Source of the DNA: Flavobacterium terrigena
GTDB taxonomy: Bacteria > Bacteroidota > Bacteroidia > Flavobacteriales > Flavobacteriaceae
DNA: 64,000 nucleotides
Reading direction: 5' to 3'
NCBI RefSeq assembly: GCF_900108955.1
Contig: NZ_FNYA01000004.1
Location: forward strand, 211,560-275,559
The notes beneath the pieces are model-generated. The model saw only the letters and a list, made by a program, of their open reading frames with translations. It ran no database searches and had not been told where the DNA came from. Positions 50,825 to 58,916 of the stretch are shown here, one piece after another (position 1 is the first letter of the stretch; each line of letters starts with the position of its first letter). A program made the position numbers and the translations under genes.

Positions 50825-52408
50825 ATGAATAAAACAAGGTTTAGAATACTAGTTTTTTTAATGAGTATTTCTTTGATAGGAATTATATTGGTTCAATTAT
50901 ATTGGATTAATAGTTCGTTTCAAAAGAATGACGAACAGTTTAGACATCATGCTTTGGTGGTTTTAAACAATGTTTCTGAAAAGTTAAACAAAAAAGAAAT
51001 GGTTGACTTTTATACTTCAATAAAAAAATTTAAAGACAGTACAGGAAGAGAACCAAAGCAAGAACAATTAAAACAGCTTTTCTATTACGAAAAAGACGCT
51101 AATTCAAAGGAAATTTTAATTTATACAAATGCAATTGTTCCCGAAGATTTTGGAATAGATGGTTCGTTCTTTGATAAAAAATTGAAAGGTATAAACATAA
51201 AAGATTATACAGCGAATCGTAAAACTCAAATTTATAAAGACAATTCATTAGATGGTAGTGGAACAAATTTAAGTTCAAAACCTAACGTTACAATTGAAAA
51301 ATCTGGAGAATTAAGCATTTTAGATATTGTTCAGTTTGAACTTTTATCCAAAGATGTTCTTTTGAAAAGACCAATCCAGAGTAGAATATCTTCTAAATTG
51401 GTTAACGATGTTTTAAATTTTGAGTTATATAAATCGGAATTAAAAACACCTTATGAATTTGCAGTTTATAAGAATGGATTTGCTACAAAAATTAAATCGG
51501 AAGAATTTAGATACGATAAATGTACTACTTATAGTGTTCCAATATTATTAGATGCGGAAGGAAAATCAGAATACAAGTTGTTACTTAGATTCCCTAATAA
51601 AACAAATTTTGTATTCTCTTCTATGTTGCCAATGACAATTTTAACGCTATTATTCGTGGTAATTATTTTGGTAACTTACACAAGCGCATTAAAACAATTG
51701 ATCATGCAAAAACAGATTTCTGAAATAAAAACAGATTTCATAAATAACATGACTCATGAATTTAAAACACCTATTGCGACAATAAATTTAGCTTTAGATG
51801 CCATAAAGAATCCGAAAATCATTGATGATAAAGACAAAGTTCAAAAATATCTTCAAATGATTAAGGACGAAAATAAAAGAATGCATGCCCAAGTGGAAAA
51901 CGTTCTTAGAATTTCGAAATTAGAAAGAAACGAATTAAATATCGATAAAGAACCACAAGAAATCACCGAGTATATTGAAGATGCGATTGATCATGTGAGT
52001 TTAATTTTAGAGGATAGAGAAGGAGAAGTTCATACACATTTTAATGCCACAAGAACAACAGTTCTTTTAAATGATGTGCATTTTACAAATGTATTGGTTA
52101 ATATTTTGGATAACGCGATGAAATATTCGGCAGATAAACCAGTAATTAACGTATATACAGAAAATATTAAAGATTATGTTCTTATTAAAATAGAAGATAA
52201 TGGAATTGGAATGTCAAAAGCCGTACAAAAAAAGGTTTTTGAAAAATTCTTTAGAGAACACACAGGTGACTTACACAACGTAAAAGGTCACGGATTAGGA
52301 TTAGCATACGTAAAACAAATAATCGATGACCATAATGGCGAGGTTTTTGTGGAAAGTGAAAAAGGTAAAGGGAGCACATTTATAATTAAATTGCCATTAA
52401 TAAATTAA
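50825..52408 (+). CDS. Sensor histidine kinase (RprX-like)
   Basis: A 527-residue membrane kinase. Transmembrane helices at about 7-27 and 264-286 flank a periplasmic sensor domain of about 235 residues with no recognised fold. The phospho-acceptor is His311 in NNMTHEFKTPIATI. The ATPase domain shows the N box (NILDNAMKYS), G1 (IEDNGIGMS) and G2 (KGHGLGLAYVK). It lies three bases before an OmpR-type regulator, its evident partner. The pair resembles RprX/RprY of Bacteroides, but the stimulus and targets are unknown. Confidence 0.92.
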   Translation: MNKTRFRILVFLMSISLIGIILVQLYWINSSFQKNDEQFRHHALVVLNNVSEKLNKKEMVDFYTSIKKFKDSTGREPKQEQLKQLFYYEKDANSKEILIYTNAIVPEDFGIDGSFFDKKLKGINIKDYTANRKTQIYKDNSLDGSGTNLSSKPNVTIEKSGELSILDIVQFELLSKDVLLKRPIQSRISSKLVNDVLNFELYKSELKTPYEFAVYKNGFATKIKSEEFRYDKCTTYSVPILLDAEGKSEYKLLLRFPNKTNFVFSSMLPMTILTLLFVVIILVTYTSALKQLIMQKQISEIKTDFINNMTHEFKTPIATINLALDAIKNPKIIDDKDKVQKYLQMIKDENKRMHAQVENVLRISKLERNELNIDKEPQEITEYIEDAIDHVSLILEDREGEVHTHFNATRTTVLLNDVHFTNVLVNILDNAMKYSADKPVINVYTENIKDYVLIKIEDNGIGMSKAVQKKVFEKFFREHTGDLHNVKGHGLGLAYVKQIIDDHNGEVFVESEKGKGSTFIIKLPLIN

Positions 52409-52411
52409 GAT

Positions 52412-53110
52412 ATGGAAGCGAAAAAAATATTATTAGTAGAGGACGATCCAAATTTCGGATCAGTATTGAGAGATTATTTATCATTAAATGATTTCGAAGT
52501 TACATTAGCTAAAAACGGAATGGAAGGTTTTGAGAAATTCAAAAAAGATACTTACGATTTATGTATTTTGGATGTGATGATGCCTTATAAAGATGGATAT
52601 ACTTTAGCTAGAGAAATTAGAGAAAAAAATGCAGAAGTGCCAATTATCTTCTTAACAGCAAAAACATTGAAAGAAGATGTTTTAAAAGGATATAAAGTTG
52701 GTGCGGATGATTATTTAAATAAACCATTCGATTCAGAAGTTTTATTAATGAAAATCAAAGCGATTATTCAAAGAAAAGCATCAGAATCTAAACCAGATTC
52801 TACAGTTTTCGAATTCAATATTGGTAAATTCCATTTGAATTCTAAATTGAGATTTTTAACTTACGCTAATGAAGAGCCAATTAAATTATCTCCAAAAGAA
52901 TCAGAATTATTAAAAATGTTAGCTTTACACGAAAATGATTTAATGCCTCGTGAATTAGCTTTAACTAAAATTTGGAGAGATGATAATTACTTTACTTCAA
53001 GAAGTATGGACGTTTATATTGCCAAACTTAGAAAATATTTAAAACCAGATGAACGCGTGGAAATTTTAAACATTCATGGTGAAGGTTTCCGATTAGTAAT
53101 CAACTCATAA
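52412..53110 (+). CDS. OmpR-family response regulator (RprY-like)
   Basis: A 232-residue response regulator. The receiver domain (1-120) has DD at 11-12, phospho-acceptor Asp54 in CILDVMMP, and a conserved lysine in YLNKPFD. The C-terminal winged helix (about 135-232) includes LSPKESELLKMLALHENDLMPRELAL and the recognition region SRSMDVYIAKLRKYL. It follows its histidine kinase by three bases and is closed by a strong terminator. The regulon is not visible from the window. Confidence 0.94.
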   Translation: MEAKKILLVEDDPNFGSVLRDYLSLNDFEVTLAKNGMEGFEKFKKDTYDLCILDVMMPYKDGYTLAREIREKNAEVPIIFLTAKTLKEDVLKGYKVGADDYLNKPFDSEVLLMKIKAIIQRKASESKPDSTVFEFNIGKFHLNSKLRFLTYANEEPIKLSPKESELLKMLALHENDLMPRELALTKIWRDDNYFTSRSMDVYIAKLRKYLKPDERVEILNIHGEGFRLVINS

Positions 53111-53115
53111 TATAC

Positions 53116-53144
53116 AAAGGCTACAAGAAATTGTAGCCTTTTTT
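53116..53144 (+). terminator. Terminator of the two-component operon
   Basis: AAAGGCTACAA and TTGTAGCCTTT form an eleven-pair stem around GAAA, followed by T residues. Confidence 0.93.
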
Positions 53145-53147
53145 ATT

Positions 53148-53155
53148 TATATTTG
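53148..53155 (+). promoter_or_regulatory. -7 promoter box of glsA
   Basis: TATATTTG matches TAnnTTTG directly after the preceding terminator and 17 bases before the glsA ATG. Confidence 0.6.
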
Positions 53156-53172
53156 CTTATAAAGTCAGCCCA

Positions 53173-54084
53173 ATGAACTATCAGCAAATACTTGAAGAAA
53201 TATACTTACAATCTAAATCGTTGCCAATTATTGGTAATATTGCCACAACTATTCCAGAATTAGCCAATGTAAATCCAGATAAATTTGGAATTTGCCTTAC
53301 GACTATTGACGGAAAAGAATTTAGTGTTGGCGATAGTCATGAAAAATTTTCCATTCAATCGGTTTCCAAAGCCTTATCGGTAACTTTTGCTTTTTCTCAT
53401 TTAGGTGAAAAAATTTGGGAACGAGTAGGAGTAGAACCTTCAGGAAATCCATTTAATTCCTTAGTTCAATTAGAATACGAAAAAGGAATTCCGAGAAATC
53501 CGTTTATTAACGCTGGCGCTTTAGTCATTGCCGATATGTTGGTTTCTTGTTTAGAAAATCCAAAAGAAGATTTTTTGAATTTTATCCGAGAAATTTCAGG
53601 TTGCGATACGATAAACTACAATCTAAAAGTGGCAAAATCTGAAAAAGATACAGGTTTTAGAAACGCAGCGCTAACCAATTTTCTAAAATCGTTCGGAAAT
53701 ATAAATAATGATGTTGATTTAGTTTTAGATTTTTATTTCCATCAATGTGCAATTGAAATGACTTGTAAAGAATTAGCAGATGCTTTCTTTTTCTTTGCCA
53801 ATGAAGGCGTTTCTAAAAATGGAAAACAAATTTTAACTTCAAGTCAAGCCAAAAGAATTAACGCTTTAATGCAAACTTGCGGATTTTATGACGAATCAGG
53901 AGAGTTCACCTACAAAGTAGGTTTACCAGGAAAAAGTGGTATCGGTGGTGGAATTGCAGCAGTTTTACCAAAACAATTTTCTGTAGCAACATGGAATCCA
54001 AGATTAAACGAAAAAGGAAATTCCGAATTAGGTATGTACGCTTTAGAACAATTAACTACGAAAACCGGAATGTCGATTTTTTAG
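53173..54084 (+). CDS. glsA: Glutaminase A
   Basis: A 303-residue serine-dependent glutaminase that hydrolyses glutamine to glutamate and ammonia. The catalytic SxxK motif is Ser63 to Lys66 in SIQSVSKAL. The segments NPFINAGALVIADML, FRNAALTNFLKSFGNI and VGLPGKSGIGGGI are typical of the family. It stands alone with its own promoter box and converges on cphA across a shared terminator. Both enzymes handle nitrogen-rich amino acids, so a link to nitrogen storage is plausible but unproved. Confidence 0.94.
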   Translation: MNYQQILEEIYLQSKSLPIIGNIATTIPELANVNPDKFGICLTTIDGKEFSVGDSHEKFSIQSVSKALSVTFAFSHLGEKIWERVGVEPSGNPFNSLVQLEYEKGIPRNPFINAGALVIADMLVSCLENPKEDFLNFIREISGCDTINYNLKVAKSEKDTGFRNAALTNFLKSFGNINNDVDLVLDFYFHQCAIEMTCKELADAFFFFANEGVSKNGKQILTSSQAKRINALMQTCGFYDESGEFTYKVGLPGKSGIGGGIAAVLPKQFSVATWNPRLNEKGNSELGMYALEQLTTKTGMSIF

Positions 54085-54097
54085 AGATTTTAAAAAT

Positions 54098-54134
54098 AAA
54101 AAAAGTCCAAGTTTTTTAAGACTTAGACTTTTTT
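54098..54134. terminator. Bidirectional terminator between glsA and cphA
   Basis: AAAAAGTC / GACTTTTT and AAGT / ACTT form an imperfect hairpin with one internal mismatch, flanked by A and T runs on either side. Confidence 0.8.
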
Positions 54135-54153
54135 GTTTTCTATTTTGAACGAT

Positions 54154-56778
54154 TTAAGCTTTACTTTCCTCGTTTTCTTTATCTAAATATTCTTGAACGG
54201 TTTCAATTGCATTATTAATCACATCACTTAAAGCTGTAATAAAACTTCCATCTTCTGCATTATCCATCGCATGTTTTAAAGCTTCAACTTCAATTGGAAT
54301 AATTTCAGTAGTCACGTTTTTACCACTTTCTGCAATTCCTTCTAAAATGATTGTATTAATTTCGTCTTCCGTTCTACCACGTAAATGTTTTTCTTGACGA
54401 ATGATAATATGATCGAACATTCTTCCTGCAATTTTCGCACATTCTTTAATGTCTTCATCACGTCTGTCGCCAACACCAGCAATAATTCCGATTTTTTTGG
54501 TTGCAGTTACGCTTTCTAAAAATTCTTCAATTCCTCTATAACCAGAAGGATTGTGAGCAAAATCAATTAGAACTTTGAATTTCTTAAAGTCGAAAATATT
54601 CATTCTACCAGGTGTTTGCGCCGCACTTGGGACAAATGTTTGCAATGATAAACTAATATCTTCCGTTTTGAAACCTTGTAAATAGGCTGCTAAAGTCGCT
54701 GCTAATACATTTGCAATCATAAATCTGGCTTTTCCACCTAAAGTTAAGGGAACATGTGTCGCTTTTTCGACACGAATTTTCCATTCTCCTTTTTTAATGG
54801 TGATGAAACCATTTTCGTAAACAGCTACAATTTTACCTTCTTTTGCCAATCTTAAAGCAGTTGCACTATTTTCATCCAAACTGAAATAAGCAATATTGCA
54901 ACTTAAATCGTTAGCAATTTTCATGCAATATTCATCTTCGGCATTTAAAACAGCCCAACCATCTTTCTTAATACTTCTTGCAACGGTAGCTTTTACACGA
55001 GCTAAATCATCTAAAGTATGAATATCGGCAATTCCTAAATGATCTTCTTGAATGTTGGTAATAATTCCAATATCACAACGAGAAAAACCTAAACCAGCTC
55101 TCAAAATTCCGCCACGTGCCGTTTCTAAAACAGCAAATTCTACGGTTGGATCTTTTAAAATATATTCTGCAGAAATTGGTCCAGTTGTATCACCTTTTTC
55201 CATCAAGTGATTTTGTACATAAATCCCATCAGAAGTTGTAAATCCAACTCGATAACCATTATTTTTAACAATATGTGCAATTAATCGGGTAGTAGTGGTT
55301 TTTCCATTTGTACCTGTTACGGCAATAATTGGAATTCTACTTGGTTTTCCTTGCGGATATAACATGTCAATTACTGGAGCAGCCACGTTTCTAGGTAAAC
55401 CTTCAGAAGGTGCCAAGTGCATACGAAATCCTGGAGCAGCATTAACTTCTAAAATACAACCCCCATTTTCTTTTAAAGGTTGCGTTAAATTTTCTGCCAT
55501 AATATCTACACCACAAACATCTAAACCAATCACACGAGAAATTCGTTCGCAAAGGAAAATATTTTCAGGATGCATCATATCTGTAACATCAACAGAAGTT
55601 CCGCCCGTACTTAAATTCGCAGTCGATTTTAAATACACAATTTCATCTTTTTTTGGAACCGTTTCTAAAGTGTAACCTAATTTTTCTAATAAATCTGTGG
55701 TATCTCTGTCGACATCAATTTGAGTTAAAACATTTTCATGTCCGTAACCTCTTCTTGGATCTTTATTTGTTTCGTCAATTAATTGTTGAATTGTATTTCT
55801 TCCGTTTCCTTTTACGTGAGCCGGTTCGCGTTTGGCAGCTGCGACTAATTTATTATCGATAATTAAAACTCTAAAATCAAAACCAGTAATGAATTTTTCT
55901 ACTATTACTCTACGACTATACATCTTTGCATAAGCTAAACCAGCTACAGCATCTTCTCTGTTTTTTACATTAATTGAGGCGCCTTTTCCATGATTTCCAT
56001 CTAATGGTTTAATTACGATTGGGAAACCAATTTTCTTAATAACTGCATCTAAATCATCTTCATCTACACAAATTCCGCCACTTGCAACAGGAATTGAAGC
56101 ATTTCCTAACATACGTTTGGTTTCTTCTTTGTTACAAGCAATATCTACAGCGATGTTACTCGTTTTACAAGTAATTGTCGCTTGAAAACGCATTTGATTC
56201 ACACCATAACCCAATTGTACTAACGAATTAGTTCCTAAACGAATCCATGGAATATCACGAGCTACAGCTTCTTCAACGATACTTCCGGTTGAAGGTCCTA
56301 AACGAACACGTTCACGAATTTCGCGCATTTTTTGAATATCAGCTTCTAAATCATATGGTGTTCCTGCTATTAATGATTCGGCAATGGCAACAGCGCTTTC
56401 GGCAGCAAACATTCCTACATTTTCTTCAGTATAACTGAAAACAACATTATATATTCCAGGCGTTTTGGTTTCACGAGTTCTTCCGAAACCCGTTTCCATT
56501 CCGGCAAGTGTTTGTATTTCTAATGCGATATGTTCAATAACGTGCCCCATCCAAGTGCCGCGTTCTACACGAGAGAAAAATCCACCACGACAACCTTCAG
56601 AACAACGATGCTCTATCATTGTAGGAAACATAGCTTCAATACGTTCGCGAAAACCTTCAATTTTATTGGTAGGAAATTGTTCCATTTCCTCCAAGTCTAA
56701 TCGCATTTGGATTAATTTTTTGCGTTGAACACTCCAGATATTTGGTCCGCGAAGGGCTTGAATTTTATCGATTTTCAT
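54154..56778 (-). CDS. cphA: Cyanophycin synthetase
   Basis: An 874-residue enzyme that polymerises aspartate and arginine into cyanophycin using ATP. The N-terminal domain (1-160) contains HRCSEGCRGGFFSRVERGTWMGHVIEH. An ATP-grasp domain (about 220-475, VIKPLDGNHGKGAS and LEVNAAPGFRMHL) is followed by a Mur ligase-like domain with P-loop GTNGKTTTT (about 489-497) and a C-terminal region (FDFKKFKVLIDFAHNPSGY). Length and domain order match bacterial CphA. The frame is open for 48 codons upstream, but that stretch overlaps the structured RNA element and lacks conserved sequence, so the start at 56778 (MKIDKIQALRGPNIWS) is chosen. It is divergent from cphB. Confidence 0.96.
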   Translation of the reverse strand: MKIDKIQALRGPNIWSVQRKKLIQMRLDLEEMEQFPTNKIEGFRERIEAMFPTMIEHRCSEGCRGGFFSRVERGTWMGHVIEHIALEIQTLAGMETGFGRTRETKTPGIYNVVFSYTEENVGMFAAESAVAIAESLIAGTPYDLEADIQKMREIRERVRLGPSTGSIVEEAVARDIPWIRLGTNSLVQLGYGVNQMRFQATITCKTSNIAVDIACNKEETKRMLGNASIPVASGGICVDEDDLDAVIKKIGFPIVIKPLDGNHGKGASINVKNREDAVAGLAYAKMYSRRVIVEKFITGFDFRVLIIDNKLVAAAKREPAHVKGNGRNTIQQLIDETNKDPRRGYGHENVLTQIDVDRDTTDLLEKLGYTLETVPKKDEIVYLKSTANLSTGGTSVDVTDMMHPENIFLCERISRVIGLDVCGVDIMAENLTQPLKENGGCILEVNAAPGFRMHLAPSEGLPRNVAAPVIDMLYPQGKPSRIPIIAVTGTNGKTTTTRLIAHIVKNNGYRVGFTTSDGIYVQNHLMEKGDTTGPISAEYILKDPTVEFAVLETARGGILRAGLGFSRCDIGIITNIQEDHLGIADIHTLDDLARVKATVARSIKKDGWAVLNAEDEYCMKIANDLSCNIAYFSLDENSATALRLAKEGKIVAVYENGFITIKKGEWKIRVEKATHVPLTLGGKARFMIANVLAATLAAYLQGFKTEDISLSLQTFVPSAAQTPGRMNIFDFKKFKVLIDFAHNPSGYRGIEEFLESVTATKKIGIIAGVGDRRDEDIKECAKIAGRMFDHIIIRQEKHLRGRTEDEINTIILEGIAESGKNVTTEIIPIEVEALKHAMDNAEDGSFITALSDVINNAIETVQEYLDKENEESKA

Positions 56779-56895
56779 TTTGGTATGATATTTTGTAATG
56801 AATTTTGTTAAAAATAAGGATTTTTTATTATTTCGTATTGATTTTGTTGAGATTATTTTAAGGGAAAGTCTTAAGAAATTGATTTTATGTATTTT

Positions 56896-56961
56896 AGCCC
56901 CGATAGGAATGATATCCTCCAATTTTTCATTGGAGATTTAATGGATAGCGGGACAATTGTT
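56896..56961 (+). ncRNA. Candidate structured RNA, copy 1
   Basis: This 66-base element starts AGCCCCGATAG and ends GGATAGCGGG plus a short tail. CCCG at 56899-56902 pairs with CGGG at 56949-56952, and AGC with a distal GTT. The central hairpin has arms TCCAAT / ATTGGA, closed by ATC / GAT with one bulged C. The copy at 63355-63433 folds the same way with different bases at several pairs. It lies 77 bases before cphB on the same strand. It may belong to a known flavobacterial RNA such as Flavo-1; this is recalled, not checked. Confidence 0.6.
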
Positions 56962-56999
56962 GAAAAGTATGAAATAAGTTTTGCTCCAAAAAAAGAAAA

Positions 57000-57007
57000 T
57001 AGATTTG
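57000..57007 (+). promoter_or_regulatory. -7 promoter box of cphB
   Basis: TAGATTTG fits TAnnTTTG, 31 bases before the cphB ATG. A TTG at 56981-56983 lies 16 bases upstream of it. Confidence 0.55.
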
Positions 57008-57038
57008 CTTTATTTAACTTTTTGGCTATTTTTACCAA

Positions 57039-57911
57039 ATGAATATACAAGGAAAATTAGTCATAATTGGCGGTGCGGTTGATAAAGGGAGTTTTACAGA
57101 AACCGATTTAGATAAAAATGCAAGTAATAATTTAAACTTTTTTGAAAAAGGAATTTTAAAGAGACTTATTGACGAATCTAAGCATAAGAAAGAGTCAAGA
57201 ATTGAGATAATTACTACAGCTTCTAAAATTCCAAAAGAAATTGGTCCAGAATATGTGAAAGCCTTAAATTTCTTAGGCGCGACAAATGTGGATGTGCTTT
57301 ATATTGAAAGAAGAGAGCAAGCTTTAGATCCTGAAGTTTTAGCACGATTAAAAGCGGCTGATGTAGTAATGTTTACTGGTGGTGATCAATTAAGATTGAC
57401 TTCCATTTTAGGAGGAACACCATTTGATGATATGTTGATTCAAAAATACAGAAATGAAGATTTTATATACGCAGGAACTTCGGCCGGTGCAGCTGCGGCA
57501 TCAAATAATATGATTTATCAAGGAAGTAGTAGCGAAGCTTTATTAAAAGGTGAAGTGAAAATTACGTCTGGATTAGGTTTAATTGATGGTGTTATTATCG
57601 ATACGCATTTTGTACAACGCGGTAGAATTGGACGTTTGTTTCAAGCAGTTGTTGGAAATCCGAAAGTTTTAGGAATTGGTTTGGGAGAAGATACTGGTTT
57701 ACTGATTACAAATGGTAAACAAATGGAAGCGATTGGTTCTGGATTAGTGATTTTAGTGGACGGACGTGAAATAAAAGACACGAATTTGACTCAAATTGAA
57801 TTAGGTGAACCGATTTCTATTAATCATTTGGTGACACACGTAATGAGTAAAAACGACACTTTTGATTTAGATACGTTTAGAATGACGATTAAGAGTTCGC
57901 AATACGTTTAA
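57039..57911 (+). CDS. cphB: Cyanophycinase
   Basis: A 290-residue serine exopeptidase of the peptidase S51 type that releases beta-aspartyl-arginine from cyanophycin. The nucleophile is Ser148 in YAGTSAGAAAAS. The flanking features VMFTGGDQLRLT (about 110-121) and IIDTHFVQRGRIGRL (about 186-200) are typical of cyanophycinases. Length is normal and no signal peptide is present, consistent with degradation of a cytoplasmic polymer. It is divergent from cphA and followed, after a hairpin, by the isoaspartyl peptidase. Confidence 0.95.
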   Translation: MNIQGKLVIIGGAVDKGSFTETDLDKNASNNLNFFEKGILKRLIDESKHKKESRIEIITTASKIPKEIGPEYVKALNFLGATNVDVLYIERREQALDPEVLARLKAADVVMFTGGDQLRLTSILGGTPFDDMLIQKYRNEDFIYAGTSAGAAAASNNMIYQGSSSEALLKGEVKITSGLGLIDGVIIDTHFVQRGRIGRLFQAVVGNPKVLGIGLGEDTGLLITNGKQMEAIGSGLVILVDGREIKDTNLTQIELGEPISINHLVTHVMSKNDTFDLDTFRMTIKSSQYV

Positions 57912-57932
57912 TTTTACAATTATTCATTTTTG

Positions 57933-57990
57933 AACACAGATTGAAGAAATTTTAAAAATTTATATAATTTCTTTAATCTGTGTTTTTTAA
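57933..57990 (+). terminator. Long hairpin terminator between cphB and the isoaspartyl peptidase
   Basis: AACACAGATTGAAGAAATT and its complement at 57966-57984 form a 19-pair stem with a single G-T pair and a 14-base loop, followed by T residues. The length is greater than usual for a terminator. Confidence 0.75.
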
Positions 57991-58002
57991 TATTAAAAAT
58001 AT

Positions 58003-58845
58003 ATGAAAATAATAATTCACGGTGGTTTCTTTTCGGAATCGTCTACAAATAATGAAACTAAAGTCGCTAAGCAACAGGCTTTACTTAATATTGTAAAAAA
58101 ATCTCACGAGTATTTGAAAACACATTCTGCTTTAGAAGCGGTTGTTTTTGCGGTTTCTTTATTGGAAGATGATGCGTTATTTAATGCTGGAATTGGTTCG
58201 CAAATACAAAGTGACGGAAAAATAAGAATGAGTGCAGCTTTAATGAATGGCGAAACGCAGAGAATGAGTGGCGTGATTAATATTGAAGATGTTAAAAATC
58301 CAATCCAAGTTGCGGAAGTTTTAATGAAAGAAGACGACCGAATTTTAGGCGGAAGTGGTGCAACTAATTATGCAAGACAACACGGATTTTCAGCATTTTC
58401 TACAGAAATTCCACAACGAAGAGCAGAATATGAAGCGAAAATAAAGTCATTAGGTTTAGGAACTGTGGGTTGTGTGGCTTTAGATGCAGCCGGAAAAATT
58501 GCAGTAGCAACTTCAACTGGTGGAAAAGGTTTTGAATTAGTGGGAAGAATTTCTGATTCGGCAACAGTTGCTGGAAATTATGCCAATCAATTTTGTGGTG
58601 TAAGTTTAACTGGAGTAGGAGAAGACATTGTAAGTAACGCGACTGCAGCAAAAATTGTAACTCGAGTTACAGATGGTTTCTCGTTACAAGATGCTTTTGC
58701 CAAAACATTTGACGAGTTATTGCCTTATGATGGTTTTGCTGGCGCGATTGCTATTGATTCGAAAGGAAATGTATTTCATCAAGATTCGCATCCAAGTATG
58801 GTTTTTGCGAGTTTTGATGGTGAAAACGAAGAAGTTTTTAATTAA
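58003..58845 (+). CDS. iaaA: Isoaspartyl peptidase / L-asparaginase (plant type)
   Basis: A 280-residue Ntn-hydrolase that cleaves beta-aspartyl dipeptides and asparagine. Autoprocessing should occur before Thr154 in LGLGTVGCVALD. Downstream, ATSTGGKGFELVGRISDSATVAGNYAN is the conserved substrate-binding segment. At 280 residues it is shorter than E. coli IaaA (about 320), with a short linker before the nucleophile. In this locus it would split the beta-aspartyl-arginine produced by CphB into aspartate and arginine. That role is inferred from position and family. Confidence 0.9.
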   Translation: MKIIIHGGFFSESSTNNETKVAKQQALLNIVKKSHEYLKTHSALEAVVFAVSLLEDDALFNAGIGSQIQSDGKIRMSAALMNGETQRMSGVINIEDVKNPIQVAEVLMKEDDRILGGSGATNYARQHGFSAFSTEIPQRRAEYEAKIKSLGLGTVGCVALDAAGKIAVATSTGGKGFELVGRISDSATVAGNYANQFCGVSLTGVGEDIVSNATAAKIVTRVTDGFSLQDAFAKTFDELLPYDGFAGAIAIDSKGNVFHQDSHPSMVFASFDGENEEVFN

Positions 58846-58861
58846 GAAATTAAATATAAAT

Positions 58862-58905
58862 AAAAAACACCTGATACATTTTAAATCGTATCAGGTGTTT
58901 TTTTT
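58862..58905. terminator. Bidirectional terminator between iaaA and rlmF
   Basis: AAAAAACACCTGATAC and GTATCAGGTGTTTTTT pair over 16 positions around a ten-base partly paired loop, with T residues following. Confidence 0.93.
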
Positions 58906-58916
58906 ATGTTTGAAAA

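Noticed and set aside
55295..56728. Several plus-strand open frames inside cphA
   Set aside because: They lie antisense to a fully conserved enzyme and show no domain or start signal.
56779..56922. 48-codon N-terminal extension of cphA
   Set aside because: The extension has no CphA homology, is rich in lysine and isoleucine, and covers the antisense of the RNA element; the ATG at 56778 gives the standard N-terminus.
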